Of a stretch of DNA of 64,000 bases, positions 11,284 to 23,639 are shown one piece after another. Every line of letters begins with the position of its first letter. The stretch's first letter is position 1. The position numbers and the translations under genes were made by a program. The stretch is from Prunus persica. Taxonomy: Eukaryota > Streptophyta > Magnoliopsida > Rosales > Rosaceae. The DNA is taken from positions 18,611,956 to 18,675,955 of the forward strand of contig NC_034014.1 of assembly GCF_000346465.2 (NCBI RefSeq). The letters run 5' to 3'. Below the pieces are notes generated by a model. The model did not search any database, was not told the origin of the DNA, and saw nothing but the letters and a program-made list of their open reading frames with translations.

Positions 11284-11890
11284 TAGCGTTAAAAATTGGA
11301 ATCAATCAATCATAATAAGTGGGGTTACTTTATTTTAGAGCGTGATGCGGAAATCACTGGTGGGAATATTGAGTGCGTGTTGTGGGTGGGTTATGGGAAT
11401 GGATGCGTCGTATATCCAGCTTGGATTTGCTTCCGTTATTTTGTTAAAATGTATTTTCAGAATTTCAGAATTTCAGAATTTAAAACAAATAATTTATATG
11501 ATGCATGGCGCTACAGTTTGCGTATCAAATAATTGCACAATGAAAGTCTTTAGGTCCGAACTTTGTTCTTATGATACAACTATCTAAACCAACGTTTGGC
11601 TAACATTTGTGCGTTTATCTTAGGCAATACAGGAATGTATGTATGTATGTATGTACGATGTTATATACGAATTGATGTGATGTACACAATGCAAACTTGT
11701 TACTTAAATAGACATCGAATATACCAGGTTGTTCGAACAGTTGCAATTCAAATGTAAAGGAAATGTCTAAATTCGAAAGTTGTAATAATCTGAAATTAAT
11801 TGGGTCACCCAACTCAAAGACCCAACCTATTGTCTTTAATTAAATAAATGTTAATTAGTTAATCATTTAGCCCAAAACCAAGTCAATGCT
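11011..11890. other. Intergenic with microsatellites
   Basis: No coding signal is seen. It contains a pure (GA)n tract at 11228-11281 and a short (ATGT)n tract at about 11636-11655. Confidence 0.7.
11228..11281. repeat. (GA)n microsatellite
   Basis: An uninterrupted GA dinucleotide run of about 54 bp lies about 560 bp upstream of the predicted MED26c first exon. Confidence 0.95.
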
Positions 11891-12111
11891 TGTTGGAAAC
11901 AGAGAATAAGCAAGTTTTGGGAGAGGTTATCTAATAGAATTGAAACAACTGAGTTGGCTACTAAATAGCTTTAGAAGAAACTTGAAAACAAAAGTAAAAG
12001 CAACCCACTTCAAACAGACTCTAAGGACGTGGTTACTGGCTAAAGAATAGGTCAATAAAAACAAACACTCCCTAAACAGTAGGGATTATTAACAAAGCAG
12101 TAATTTAGCAA

Positions 12112-13699
12112 TTAGTTTATATCTGGTTCTGGACATACTCCCAACAATCCACGCAGCTTCAAAAATGCATCTAGTTTTAATGCCTTAGTCATCACATTTG
12201 CTACTTGATCTTGTGTACCACAATGAACCATCTCTACAGTGCCTGCTTTGGTCAGCTCAAGGAGAAAATGAAAGCGAACGTCTATGTGTTTGCTGCGCCC
12301 ATGCATCACTGGATTTTTTGACAGCTTAATTGCTAAATTGTTATCTCAGTAAACAATAGTAGACTTACTTTGAATATGACTTAGCTTTTCCAAAATTCTG
12401 CTTAGCCATACTGCTAGACAAGCACAAGAGGCTACTGTAATAAACTCGGCTTCGGTGGTGGATAAAGTCACTACTGGCAGCTTCCTTGAAGACCACGACA
12501 CTGCCCCTGAACTCGTTTTAAAAACATACCATGAGGTGCTCTTCCTGTCTTCTAGTCACTGTCCGTGTAGGCTGTTAGTTCCTCTTCTTCTCCCTTTTTT
12601 GTAAAACACACCATAGTCTGTTGTTCCTTTCAAATACCTTAAGACCCTTTTTGCAACCTGCAAGTGAAGCTCAGTAGGATTTGTCATGTACCTACTGATA
12701 AGACTCACTGCAAACATCACATCTGGCCGAGTAGTAGTTAAATACATTAAACTTCCCACAACTTGTTTATAAAAGGTGCCGCCAACCTTCACTCCATCTT
12801 CATCTTTTGAAAACTTACAACCAGGAACAATGGGATTATGGACTGGCTTGCTTCTGTCCATTTCAAACCTCCCAATACCTCCAGTGCATACTTCTTTTGA
12901 TTAATAAATATTCCATCCGCCCTTTGCATCACCTCAATACCAAGAAAAAATCTCATCTTCCCAAGGTCAGTCATGTCAAATTCACGCATCATAGAATTTT
13001 TAAACTGAGCAAACATAGACTCATCATTCCCTATCAATATAAGATCATCACCTCAGTTACCTCCTGCCTTGTTTTTGATGAACAAGGTATGTTCACAGTG
13101 ACATCTTTCAAATCGTCCTTCACAAAATAAGACCCTATACGACTATACCAAGCTCGTGGAGCTCGTTTAAGTCATTATAAGGCCTTTTTCAGCTTCTACA
13201 CCATCTTCTTATGACCCTTTTTCACATATCCACAAGGCTATTCCACAAAGACTTCTTCACTCAGTTCACCGTGTAAAACTGCAGATTTTACATCTAACTG
13301 GTAAATGGTCCATTTCGTTTGAGCTGCAAGAGCAATCACCACTCGAATTGTATCGAGCCATGCCATAGGTTAAAATACCTCAGTGTAGTCTATTCCATGC
13401 TGCTGAGCATACCCTTTTGCTGCCAGCCGGGCCTTGTGTTTATCGATTTCCCCATTGTCGTTGAGCTTAGTTTTATACACCCATTTTACTCCAATTACTT
13501 TCCCTCCAGCAGGTAACTCCATCAACTCCCATGTGTTATTCTTCTTGATTACCTCCATTTCTGAATCCATAGCTTTTCTCCACTTTTCATTTTTCATAGC
13601 ATCTTCAAAATAAATTGGATTATCAGTCAAAAGAGTAGCAAAGTTTGCTGCTATTTCTTCATCTTCAAAAAAACCTTCTCCACTCACATAATCTCTCAT
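12112..13699 (-). pseudogene. copia reverse transcriptase-RNase H remnant
   Basis: The piece starting at 13699 carries the RVT_2 entry (WRKAMDSEMEVIKKNNTWEL, then GVKWVYKTKLN and KARLAAKGYAQQHGIDY). The region 13037-12556 continues the RT thumb (FDMTDLGKMRFFLGIEV; RYLKGTTDYGV), and 12309-12112 is the RNase H end (SKHIDVRFHFLLE; TKALKLDAF). Several stops and frameshifts interrupt it, and the catalytic YVDD is damaged: a TGA stands just before GDDLIL near 13060. Confidence 0.85.
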
Positions 13700-13858
13700 C
13701 CAAACTGGAGGTACCCTGTGTTTTCCTTCATCGGAGCTTGGTGAGTTTTCTTCAATTAAATCAACTGAAGAAAAATTCTCTATTCTTTCATCTGTAAGAT
13801 CAACATCACTTTCTTCTTCATTGTTATCAATTTTAGCTGGTCTGTCTTCACTATCACC

Positions 13859-15209
13859 CTATTCCAAGTCAGCAATAATTATCTCTTCATGACTCTTGTC
13901 CCAATCCCAACTCTTATCTTCTTCAAACACAATGTCTCTACTCACTATGATCCTTTGAGACATTGGATCATATAACATGTATGCCTTTGATTCTTCACCA
14001 AGTAAAACACAACTCATGCTTTTGTCATCCAGCTTTTTTCTTTTAATATTAGAAACATGAACATGATAAATACATCCAAAAACTTTAAAATACTCAATTG
14101 AAGGTTTGACTTCACTCCACGCTTCTTCTAGAGTCTTATAGTTGGACTCCGACATGTGTACAGCCCAATTGACTGCTTCAAGCCAGAACGTCTTTGGCAT
14201 CTTCTTTTTTAAGAGCATGCTATGAACCATATTCATAATGGCTCTGTTCTTTCTTTCCGCAACTCTGTTCTGTTGTAGAGTATACGCAGCTGTCAACTGT
14301 CTACGTATACCATTTTCACGACAAAAATTAGTGAACTCGTTTTATGTGAATTCTCCTCCACGATCAGTGCGTTTATGTTTGAACCTGTCGCTTTCTCAAC
14401 TAAACTCTTAAATTTTTTGAAAGTAACAAAAGCTTCTGACTTTTCAATCAAGAAGTAGACCCAAGCCTTGCGACTAAAATCATCAATAAATATAATCAAA
14501 TACCTCTTCTTGCTGTTTGAAGTAGGTTTAATTGGTCCGTAAATATCAGCATGCACCAGTTGAAGAATATGAGAAGCTCTCCATGTGCTCTTCTGCGAAA
14601 ATGAATCTCTGTGTTGTTTACCCACCAAACAATCTTTGCACACATTTGTAGGAGTCTTCAGTTGTGGCAAACCATGTACCATCTCCTTGTGTTGGAGAGT
14701 TTTTAAGCCCCAAATGTCCATATTGACAGTGCCAAAGTTGTGTTGAATCTTCTGTGATTGTGTTGAAGCAAGTAGACTCTTGTGGCTGAGATGCAGCAAG
14801 CAACATAAACATTCCATTTGAAGACATCACAGTCTCCATGATCAAGCCATGTTTAGGATGGTAGATCTTCAGCTTCCCACGTTGAATGAGAATTGAAAGT
14901 CATTTTTCTTGTAGCTGTCCAATACTTAATAAATTGTTCTTCAGATCAGGTACATAAAATACCCCAGTGATTATTTGAACAATCCCATTTATGTTGCCTT
15001 ATGTTTCCTTTTCCCATCACTATCATACTCGAATTGTTTCCTAGTTTCACAAATTTCCTAAAGTTTGTATCAAGATCCGAGAAAATTTCTTCTTTTTTTT
15101 TTCCACACATATGATTACTACATCCTGAATCAAGAAACCACACACTCTCACTGCTAGCATTCTGACCATTCACATAGGCCATTAGCAACATCTCCTCATC
15201 AGCTTCCAC
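13859..15209 (-). pseudogene. copia protease-integrase remnant
   Basis: The protease motif LDSGCSNHMCG is readable near 15130. The integrase core follows: CKDCLVGKQHRDSF, LVHADIYGPIKP (first D), YLIIFIDDFSRKAWVYFL, and, in the next piece, RVAERKNRAIMNMVHSML with the catalytic E and FKVFGCIYHVHV. At least two frame changes lie between 14300 and 14850. The stretch 13700-13858 is the integrase-RT linker. Confidence 0.85.
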
Positions 15210-15263
15210 TTAGTTAGCCTCCTTCTTTAGCTCAGGACATTCATATTGAAAATGTCCTAGCTT

Positions 15264-16041
15264 CTAACAGTGACAGCACTCCACAGTGGCCTTGTCAAAA
15301 CTTTGTTTGCCTCGTCCTCTTCCTCTTCCTCTAAAGCTGCTAAGACCTTCACCCCATTCTCCGGATTGGCTTCCATGAATGACCTGCAAAGCTTGTTTTT
15401 CTTCAACATGAGAGCTCATGTGTTGTGCATGCACAAGCAAGCTACTTTGCAACTCATCAATGGTGAGGGTGTTTATATCCTTAGATTCCTCAATAGAACA
15501 CACAACATAATCAAATTTGAGAGTCAAAGATCTCAAAATTTTCTCAATGACAACAACATCTCCCAAGGTCTCACCATTTGCCTTCATTTTATTGGCTATG
15601 GTAAGGGTTTGAGCAAAAAATTCATTCACAATTTCTCCTACCTTCATGTGGAGGATTTCAAACTCCTTCCGGAGAGCTTGCAATTGTGCACGTTTGACTC
15701 GTGTGGTACCTTGATATTTCTGCTTCAAAGAGTCCCAAATAATACTCTTTGTTGTGTCTTTGTTCAGGATAGTCTTCAGAATGGAGCAATCAATTGCTTG
15801 AAAGAGGTAATTCTTTGCCTACAGGTCCTTCAAAATTAGATCCTCAATAGCCTTCTTTTTTCCGTCTATGAGCACTACTCCTGCGACTGCTACAGGAATA
15901 CCATGCTACACCAAGTTCCAAAACTCCTTCGATCTCATAAAGTTCTCCATTAGCATAGCCCAATGGAATCGATGGTTGTACATAATGCCCATCAAATTTT
16001 CGAATCGCTGGTTGTACAAAGCTGCTGCTTTTTGATGCCAT
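15264..16041 (-). pseudogene. copia gag remnant
   Basis: Gag begins MASKSSSFVQPAI at 16041 and is interrupted by frameshifts around 15840-15900. The main body (15728-15264) has the copia gag core (EFEILHMKVGEIVNEFF; DVVVIEKILRSL) and ends in the start of a CCHC zinc knuckle (VECCHC). Confidence 0.8.
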
Positions 16042-16102
16042 GTTCTCACTGCTACAAGCTTGGAAGACTACGGCTTCTCGAATTTCAATCAGGGCCTATT
16101 AT

Positions 16103-16117
16103 GGGACTCTGATACCA
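16103..16117 (-). other. Second primer-binding-site-like sequence
   Basis: On the minus strand TTTGGTATCAGAGTC lies about 60 bp before the gag ATG and ~230 bp inside the PBS next to the LTR. The interval 16118-16333 has LTR-leader character (CACGTGTGGCG words) and may be a second LTR fragment. Confidence 0.55.
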
Positions 16118-16920
16118 AATAGGAAGTTGAGGTTTCACCCCAAAATCAATTGGCAATGGAGGGAGTAGCCCAATTCCTTATAAATCCAGGCTTGGTCCCT
16201 TAACTTTTCAATATGGGACAAATACTCTCAACACGCCCCCGCACGTGTGGCGAACTCTCAAGTCTAACACGTGGACAACACATATTGAGTGACATGGGAG
16301 TACGTGTGGCGGTTGGGCCCAACACGTGAAGCCTTACTCTGATACCAGATGTTGGAAATAGAGTAACTCTTATGAAGAATAAGCAAGTTTTGGGAGAAGT
16401 TATCTAATAGAATTGAAACAACTGGGTTGGCTACTAAATAGCCTTACAAGAAATTTGAAAACATTAGTAAAAGCAACCCACGTCAAACAAACTCTAAGGA
16501 CGTGGTTATTGGCTAAGGAATAGGTCAACAAAAACAAACACTCTATAAACAATAGAGATTATTAACAAAGCAGTAATCCACTACCAACACCAAGTTTAGA
16601 AATAAGAAAAACTAATAACTTTAACAATGTCAAGGCCAAGCCCAGATGGCAAAGTCCACTTGGCCCAGCAATTAAATGGTTGAACAAAATTTTCATTTGG
16701 TTGGATTTTGTCCATGAAATTGTCAGAGAGAGTCTTAAATGGGGAATACTAAGGGATGGCAATTTTCTCCACAGGTAAGAGTCTTCGAAGGGATTCGACC
16801 CTAATGGGTCGGGTATGAAGGCTAAAAAACGGGTATAGGAATGGATTCGAGGAATTCTTAGGTTATGGTGTTCGGGGAGGGGCAGCGATGGTTTTCTAGT
16901 CCCCGACCCGAACCCTCCTC

Positions 16921-16952
<32 letters not shown>

Positions 16953-17148
16953 AATTTATTTTATTACGATGTATAATGATGGTTCTACATCTATAATGAT
17001 GATCATGTCTTGAACATGTATTATTATTTTTAAATAGTCTAGATTTTTAGTTAATAAAAATGGAATTGATACATATCTTGTGCTCATAATGCTTTTTTTC
17101 ACATTTAACAAAGTAACTTTTTATTATTATGTTTTTCGTAATAGGGAG

Positions 17149-20100
17149 TGATAGGACCCACTTTGAATTCCTTAGAACCCCGGACGAGTCTTGTGGAAAA
17201 ATCTGACATCACATCGATGCAGGGCCTACTCACTGAAACTATAGCCTCCTTTCCCAAAAAGGAATAAGGGCACGAGACTTTCTACCGAAATTTCGACAGA
17301 ATCTCCCCTATAAATTGAACATTTCCCAAATTTTCAACCTGTTAAAAATTCACAATTTAATATCCACAACTGGCAGCATGCACAATGTAATAACATGTAA
17401 TTCACATAAACGGCCTCCGGCCTTCAAATAATCCGAAACAAAACCACTAACACAAGTAGTTTAAGGCCTCAGCCCAAATCGTACAACAATTCAAAACGGG
17501 TTACAACCCAGTCTTGGCCATAACCACAGTTTCACCACACTCACTTAGTTCGACGGGAAAAAGAATGATTAATAAACCAAGCCTTGTTTTCAAACGAGCT
17601 ACACAAACCACCGAAGTCGAAACCGGAATCATCCAAAGACCAAAATAACTTTAGTTCGTAGCTGTACCAAGATAAGACCACAGGCTACCTACGTAACCTT
17701 ACTGAGGGATCAAGCCACACGTAGTTCTTCCATCAACAATCACAACTCCGATAATATACAAACTTTCTTTCTTTTATCAATTCTTTCAGCGCAACCATAC
17801 CCTATCCAAGGCATATGTTGCCAAACAACACTTCCCAATCTTGGACTCAAACATCCATACCAGTGCAGGGTAATCACAAAGACAACCTCACGGATCTCAA
17901 TCCGGAAACAAATCCACATATACCTATGTAATATGCGTGTCCATATATTTACATATAAGTAACCACATCCACCTCTCACCATCATCATGTATTAGAGAAA
18001 AACAATCCAATCCAGGGATCGTTTCACTAGACCACATGGAGGAGTCCTCAACAACCATGTGACTAGGGAACGAGCCGTCCAACTAGGGGACTAACTCTCA
18101 GCCAGCACGTACAGCCGAGACCCTTAAGACTTGTATGCCTGTGATCAGTCATACGCTCGCAGACTATCCAATCAAGGGTCTACAGTAACACCTCTTTAAG
18201 GTATGCCCGGGTTCTGACATACCCACGTATCCATATCCATGTATCCAAGTATCAGTATCCAAAGGAAGGTACATATGATGATGCACATCATGTACTGGGG
18301 GAAAACAATCCAACCGGGGATTGTTTGACTAGTCCACATGGAAAAGTCCTCAATTGACCATGTGGCTAGGGAATGAGCCTCCAACTGGGGGACTAACTCT
18401 CAGCCAGCACGTACAGTCAAGACCTTCAAGACTAGTACGCTTGTGACAAGTCTTACGCGCGTAGACTACCCTATTAAGGGTCCACGAACCCCTGTTCAAG
18501 GGCGTTCGAGTGCCAACATATTCAAATCATAACCACAATTTTCCGGCATCCAACAATTCTAGGATCCGTAACCAAGAAAGCCCACACGTGTGTGTATAGT
18601 AATCAAGGAAGGTACATATGATGGTGGAGTTCGTAACCCTTATAACACTATTTTAAAATCATATTTCCTTCCTTAATTCAGTTGTTCCGTGTAGACAATA
18701 AACTCTCAAGTATATACTTGGTAACCGATGAGGTACTTTAAGGTAGTGCTAATAGCACTTCAAACCGACATTCTAAACTCATAACTTTCCAATATCTCAC
18801 ATCAGCAACCCAAGTACCCCACACATAATCCACATAGATAGCACATTCTCAAATATTATATACTTGAAATCAAAATACCCAAATATGTCAAAAACCCACA
18901 TGTATCACAAATACTTTACAAAAGTAATAAATCCAACTATTAAACATAAAATGAATTTCAATAAACCATTAGATTCATGTGCATAAACCTTTCATCACAT
19001 AACCATGCTATTTATTTGAAAACATTATCCACTCATTGCCTAATAATCATAACAGAGTCCAAGGCTCACTTTCATAACTCACCCAACTCAAATAACGGTC
19101 GAGACTCGTTAATAAGGTCGTCCTCGTACTCCTCAAAGAGTGAAACTACCTCGGAAGACTCACGATCAATCGAAGGGTCAAACTACCCAGACTTGGTCAA
19201 CCGGGCCCACAGGCCCATGATCTCTGTTTTACGATCCAGAAGTTCCTATAGGTTCCACAAGGTTTAGGATGCAAGCCCTACAAGTTTGGTCTAGATCGGA
19301 TGGTCGGAACACTCACGATTTTACTATCGGACGGTTATTGTAAAACACCAACTTTAAGTTATTAAATCGGAACATCCGGGGCTCCGATCCACGATCCGTG
19401 AATTCCTACATGATCCTAGGAATGCCTAGATTAACATATATTAAATTCAAGACGATCCAATGGTTCAAACCTATCGAACCCGGATAATGTACAATAGGCG
19501 AAATCCGTTCAAGACTTAAACGGTATCCAAATTAAAATCCGAGCACCCATACGTGCTCGTGAGAACCCGGAGATCACATCGGGATACAACGCCCCTTTTC
19601 TTCAGTGCCCACGGGCCACCACACGCGCCGGCAGTGCTTGGAAGTCCAAAGTGATAACACTTCGCCGGAAAAACTCAAAATCACGGCTCAAGACTCCTAC
19701 CCTAGGTGTAACATCCTATTTGGAGTCACTTTTGTTCTTGGGCCTACCCAAAAAAGTGACCAGAAGTTGCCGGAATCGTGATCCCAATATCGACCGAAAT
19801 TCAATTCGAAAATCAAACTACTTAGGCTCAAAATTGATAAAATCCTACCCCAACATCAACTAGAACATTAAGAATGGATGAATTTCCATACATTGATCAC
19901 CAAAAATGGCCGCCAGAGGAGAGAGATCGGAGCCAGCGAAGTTTCGAGTGAAAACCAGCCCAAAAATCGCGTTTTCTGACTACTAGAGCGGCGGCCGATG
20001 TCGAGGAAGTGCCGGGTCTTGACGTCGGGGCTGGACCGGTCCTTTTGGCACTAGTCCCGTCCATTGCAGTGGCCGGTGGCCGGAGTTTCAAAGAGAGAGA

Positions 20101-20450
20101 GGGAGAGGGCTGTCGTCGGGGAGAAAGAGAGAGTGAGAGAGAGAGAGAATGAGAGAGAGAGAGAGAGAGAGAGAGTAAAGTCAGAATTATTAAACCCAAC
20201 TTCGAAATAATTATGGTTATGCCATTGAACTTGTTTTGATAGTAACTTCTTCATTACAACTCCGATTCGAGCTCATTACATGTCTACGGACTCATCTCGC
20301 CGTGCTCTACGTAATAGTACAATCGACATTCCTAAATTCCTTTCCGGTCAAAAAGTCAACTTTAAACCTAATAAAATATTCTAATGGCAAACTGGTCTTT
20401 TATCTGAATAAATTAATAATTAAAAATTTATTTAGGATCGGGTCGTTACA
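17149..20450. mobile_element. Solo-LTR-like insertion, 3.3 kb, no coding capacity
   Basis: The segment begins TGATAGGACCCA and ends GGGTCGTTACA, giving TG...CA ends. Flanking 5-mers GGGAG (17144-17148) and GGAAG (20451-20455) agree at four of five bases. The ends resemble those of the LTR at 31427 (TGTCACGACCC...ATTACA), so I read it as a solo LTR of a gypsy-type element. It contains a 303-bp tandem duplication, a GC-rich promoter-like part (19370-20060) and a GA-rich tract (20091-20176). No ORF in it looks real. Confidence 0.55.
17983..18620. repeat. 303-bp tandem duplication
   Basis: Copy 1 starts at 17983 and copy 2 at 18286, both with CATCATGTA then AACAATCCAA. They share long words such as GACTAACTCTCAGCCAGCAC. 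They differ by many substitutions and small indels, so the duplication is not recent. Confidence 0.8.
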
Positions 20451-20588
20451 GGAAGGGTCAAGGAGCTCGTTCCCCAATGAAGGTAGGGATGGGAAATCTC
20501 TGATTTGAATATTATGGGTATCAAGGGGAGAATAGGGGAAAAAAACTTAACGGGGATGGGGATGGGAATGTCATACCTACCCCCGATG

Positions 20589-22178
20589 GCTAGCAACCTT
20601 CTCTCTAACCTTCTCTTTTGGACCTTTTTCCTTTTCTACATAACATGTGTCACTTTTGTTACACTTCAAATAATGTCATTAATAATATTCTATTGCTTAT
20701 CTTAAAAAAAATAATAATAATGCAATTAATACATAAGACAACTTCGCTTTTGTTTTTCCAAATTTACTCTTATGCCTTAAGTTCAAATAAAAAAACGAAA
20801 AAAAATGAAAACATAAAGGATCAAGTAATATTGTCTAATACTTGATAATAATAAAAAGTGATATTTTCGAATATTTAAAATAAAATAAAAAGTAATCTTA
20901 TCTCTATCTCTCCCTGAACTTCTCCCCAACCCCCCTCTCCCCAACAACCTTCTTACCAATCCCCACCCTATACCCACACCCTCAACTGTCACCCCCAACC
21001 CACCCACCCACCTCTAGCCTCTCATCACCAGTGCAACCCATTCTCAAACACACAATTCTCACCCACCCTTTGCACCACTACCCCATCCACCCCGAGAAAA
21101 ATTCTCAACACATCCAACCCTCCACCCAATTCCCTCCACCCATCTCTTTTTCTTCCTTAGATCACTTCCACCCATTTGCCATGATAAAGGGCAAGGGCAA
21201 GGCAAGGGCTGTTACTATTCATATGAATAGTGGCAGCCCTTGCAAAAGCCTTGTTATCCATTACCATGGAAAACCAAGGGCAACCATTATTCACATGAGA
21301 TCTGAGTAGAGGAATTTGTATATAGTTTTGGTGTGGGAGTGAAGAATATGATTGAATAGTGGCAGCCCTTGCAAAAGGCTTGTTGTCCATTGCCATGGAA
21401 ACCCAAGGGCAGCCATTATTCACATGAGATTTGAGTAGAGGAATTTGTATATAGTTTTGGTGTAGGAAGTGAAGAATATGACCAGGTATTTATTTCACAA
21501 AAATTTTGAAAATTTTGGTTTTTTTTTTTTAAAAAAAATTTGTTGCTGACGTCAGTAGTCCCCAGGCACAAGTAGGCCTCGTTTTGCCTTTGGACTTGCC
21601 CGGTTTGCTGGGAACCACCTCTTGCCTGGGATGCTGAAACCCGCTAGAAGTGCGATATGGGGCTTGGGCCTCCTCTTGCCCGAGCCAAACTGTAGCGGTG
21701 GAAGTGCTCTTACTGGTAGACCTACCATATCCTTGCATCACAAAGGATGAAATCATATTTGAAAGTGAATCGTGATTGCAGGATGGCTTGTACGCCCCTA
21801 ACAAAATAATAGTTTGGGTAAATTCAATCTTCAAAGTTTCAACCCTTTGGTAAGAATTGGTTGTGATTAGGCTACTAGAATAGAGGTGGGTAAGGATGGG
21901 TGAAAGTGGAGGGGTGAAGATGGATAGGGTCAAGGCCAAATTTCAAGGAAGAAGGGGCAAGCAGAAAAGTGGGAGACAAAGAGGAAGAGGAGAGAGAGAT
22001 AGAGGGCACGAGAGCCAAAAGAGATCCAATACCTGTACAAACGCTTTAGTTTTTATCATGGGCATATATGGAAAATATAATTAATGACACTGTTTTAAGT
22101 GTAAGGAGAATGACACAAGTCTTAAGGAAAAGGGAAAAAGTCCAAAGGAGAATATTAGAGAGAAGGTTGCTAGCATTT
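20589..22178. mobile_element. Element with ~100-bp inverted terminal repeats
   Basis: The left arm (20591-about 20700, GCTAGCAACCTTCTCTCTAA) returns in inverted orientation at about 22080-22175 with roughly three quarters identity. Long inverted arms suggest a Mutator-like or fold-back non-autonomous element. No matching target duplication is seen. A Tourist MITE sits inside it. Confidence 0.55.
21160..21709. mobile_element. Tourist-type (PIF/Harbinger) MITE
   Basis: The element is bounded by GATCACTTCCACC at the left and the complement of GAGCACTTCCACC at the right, with TTA on both sides (21157-21159 and 21710-21712), the 3-bp target typical of PIF/Harbinger. It has no coding capacity. Its interior contains a 129-bp tandem duplication (21225-21353 and 21354-21482). 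The termini resemble those of the coding Harbinger element at 59371. Confidence 0.85.
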
Positions 22179-23403
22179 CATCATCTTAAATTATGAGACT
22201 ACATTGTGGCGTATAGTGATTTTTTTTTTTTTTTTTTGGGTTGCATATCTGTTTGTATTTGAACATCCCTTTATATGTGTTTGTTTAGGTGTGGGTTTTT
22301 TTTTTTTTTTTGGTTGGAAAAGATGCCTTTATTAGAACACCATAAGAGTATACAATGAGGATGAAAACATCTGAAACCTAACATGAAGGCCAGGAACAAG
22401 ACTGTAATATTAGAAATATTCGCGACTTGAAACAATCACAAGGAAACAAAAAAAGAAAAAAGATGATTACTGCCCAAAACAATGCATTAGTGAAAACCAA
22501 TGATGGAGCAATAGTGGCCTCGTTAAAACCTTGTCTTTAAAAACCCCCAAATGGTGGAAAATCAGATTAAGGAAAAATAGTACCACTGTAAAACTTGCTC
22601 ATCAACAATAACCAAAAAGCAAAACTTGGGCCAGTAGACCAAAAAAATAAATGCTGCACAAATCGACCAAACAAAGCCTAGTCCATGAATATGTTGCAAG
22701 ACCAATTGCAGTGATTGAAGAACACCAACTACTCAGGAACTGCTTCACGGCAAAAACATCTTGTAACTGCTAAACTGGCTGCTATGGTTCTCCAACATTG
22801 ACAAACAAATGAAAGATCCTCGCAACCAACACCACAAAATAAAATAATATTTTGTTTGGATGCTAAATAAGATGAAAACTATTGGCCAAAACGAAACCTC
22901 AATAACAATAAAAAGGAAATGAGATATGTAGAAATTAAAAATCTTGCAATTGAACAGAGTGAAGAGCAAATAATAGATAAAATTAACACCACGTAGCAAA
23001 AATGAAAAAAAACAAGATGCAAGAGCAAGGAAAGATGTACTTTCTAATATAAAAGATGGCAATAACTACATATTTGTTTTTCAAAAGGAAGAAGAATGCA
23101 AGACAAAAGCCTACAAAGATCCATGGAAACTGACCCTAATAGTTGCACCATGGGCGATCAATGAGTTCCGCACTGCATAGACAAAGATGACTGGCCATAA
23201 TCGACAGTATCCAATCCTAACGGATTGAAACTCAAGCAACTTCAAAAGCATGCGACTACGCAAACGTGACTTCTGAAATGGCGACATGCCCTTTAAGGAT
23301 TGATCACGCTAAGATGGTGCAGATCACATCAACATCGACGTTCTCTCTGTGTCGATGTGTCTAGAACTAGGATAAAAGGCTTCGATCTAATTCTCATGTG
23401 TCA
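22179..23403. other. Non-coding, unassigned
   Basis: Poly-T tracts at about 22211-22236 and 22298-22311, followed by GCCTTTATTAGAAC, resemble the reversed 3' end of a polyadenylated transcript, so a retroposed fragment on the minus strand is possible. I recognise no protein. Confidence 0.3.
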
Positions 23404-23522
23404 CTATTTTTTTGCATATCTCATCGCTCATTGCCTGGAACTTCGCTATTTGGGTGTTGCAGAGTCCAACCATCTGCAAAGCAAGAAGAGAATAGGTACT
23501 AAAAACCTAAAAAAAAAAAAAT
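23404..23522 (-). pseudogene. gypsy aORF copy A, fragment left of CACTA
   Basis: In complement this reads TATTCTCTTCTTGCTTTGC, AGATGGTTGGACTC and CACCCAAATAG, matching plus-strand 30440-30530. It is the continuation of the minus-strand aORF copy at 28482-29345, separated from it by the CACTA insertion. Similarity stops near 23404. Confidence 0.75.
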
Positions 23523-23639
23523 CACTACGAAAAGAGAAAGAGTTATATAGTTCCAAAACATACATAGCCAACCAAACAATACTATGTAGCAATAAGTACT
23601 AGTCATTCAAACTGATTCCAAAAGTATGAAGATAATAGC

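Larger units (their letters stand above)
11891..16577 (-). mobile_element. Degenerate Ty1/copia element
   Basis: Two similar flanks in the same orientation (11891-12104 and 16350-16577), both beginning TGTTGGAAA and ending AAAGCAGTAAT, are the LTRs. The right one has about 13 extra bases near its start, and the pair differ at many sites, so the insertion is old. A tRNA-iMet-like primer site follows the right LTR on the minus strand (TGGTATCAGAGTAA, 16347-16334). Between them, minus-strand gag, protease, integrase, reverse transcriptase and RNase H pieces occur in copia order. No convincing target duplication is visible. Confidence 0.88.
16748..20585. mobile_element. hAT-like MITE split by a later insertion
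   Basis: The left part (16748-17148) opens AAGGGATGGCAATTTTC and the right part (20451-20585) closes GGGGATGGGAATGTCATACC, whose complement resembles the opening. Such 'GGGATGGCAA' ends with GGGTA/CCCGA-rich interiors are typical of a common plant hAT MITE. The 3.3-kb sequence between is a later insertion. An (AT)n(GT)n run is at 16919-16952. I see no clean 8-bp target duplication. Confidence 0.5.

Noticed and set aside
20783..21007. Gly-rich minus-strand frame
   Set aside because: Comes from a C-rich ACCC/CCCA stretch, low complexity, no homology recognised.
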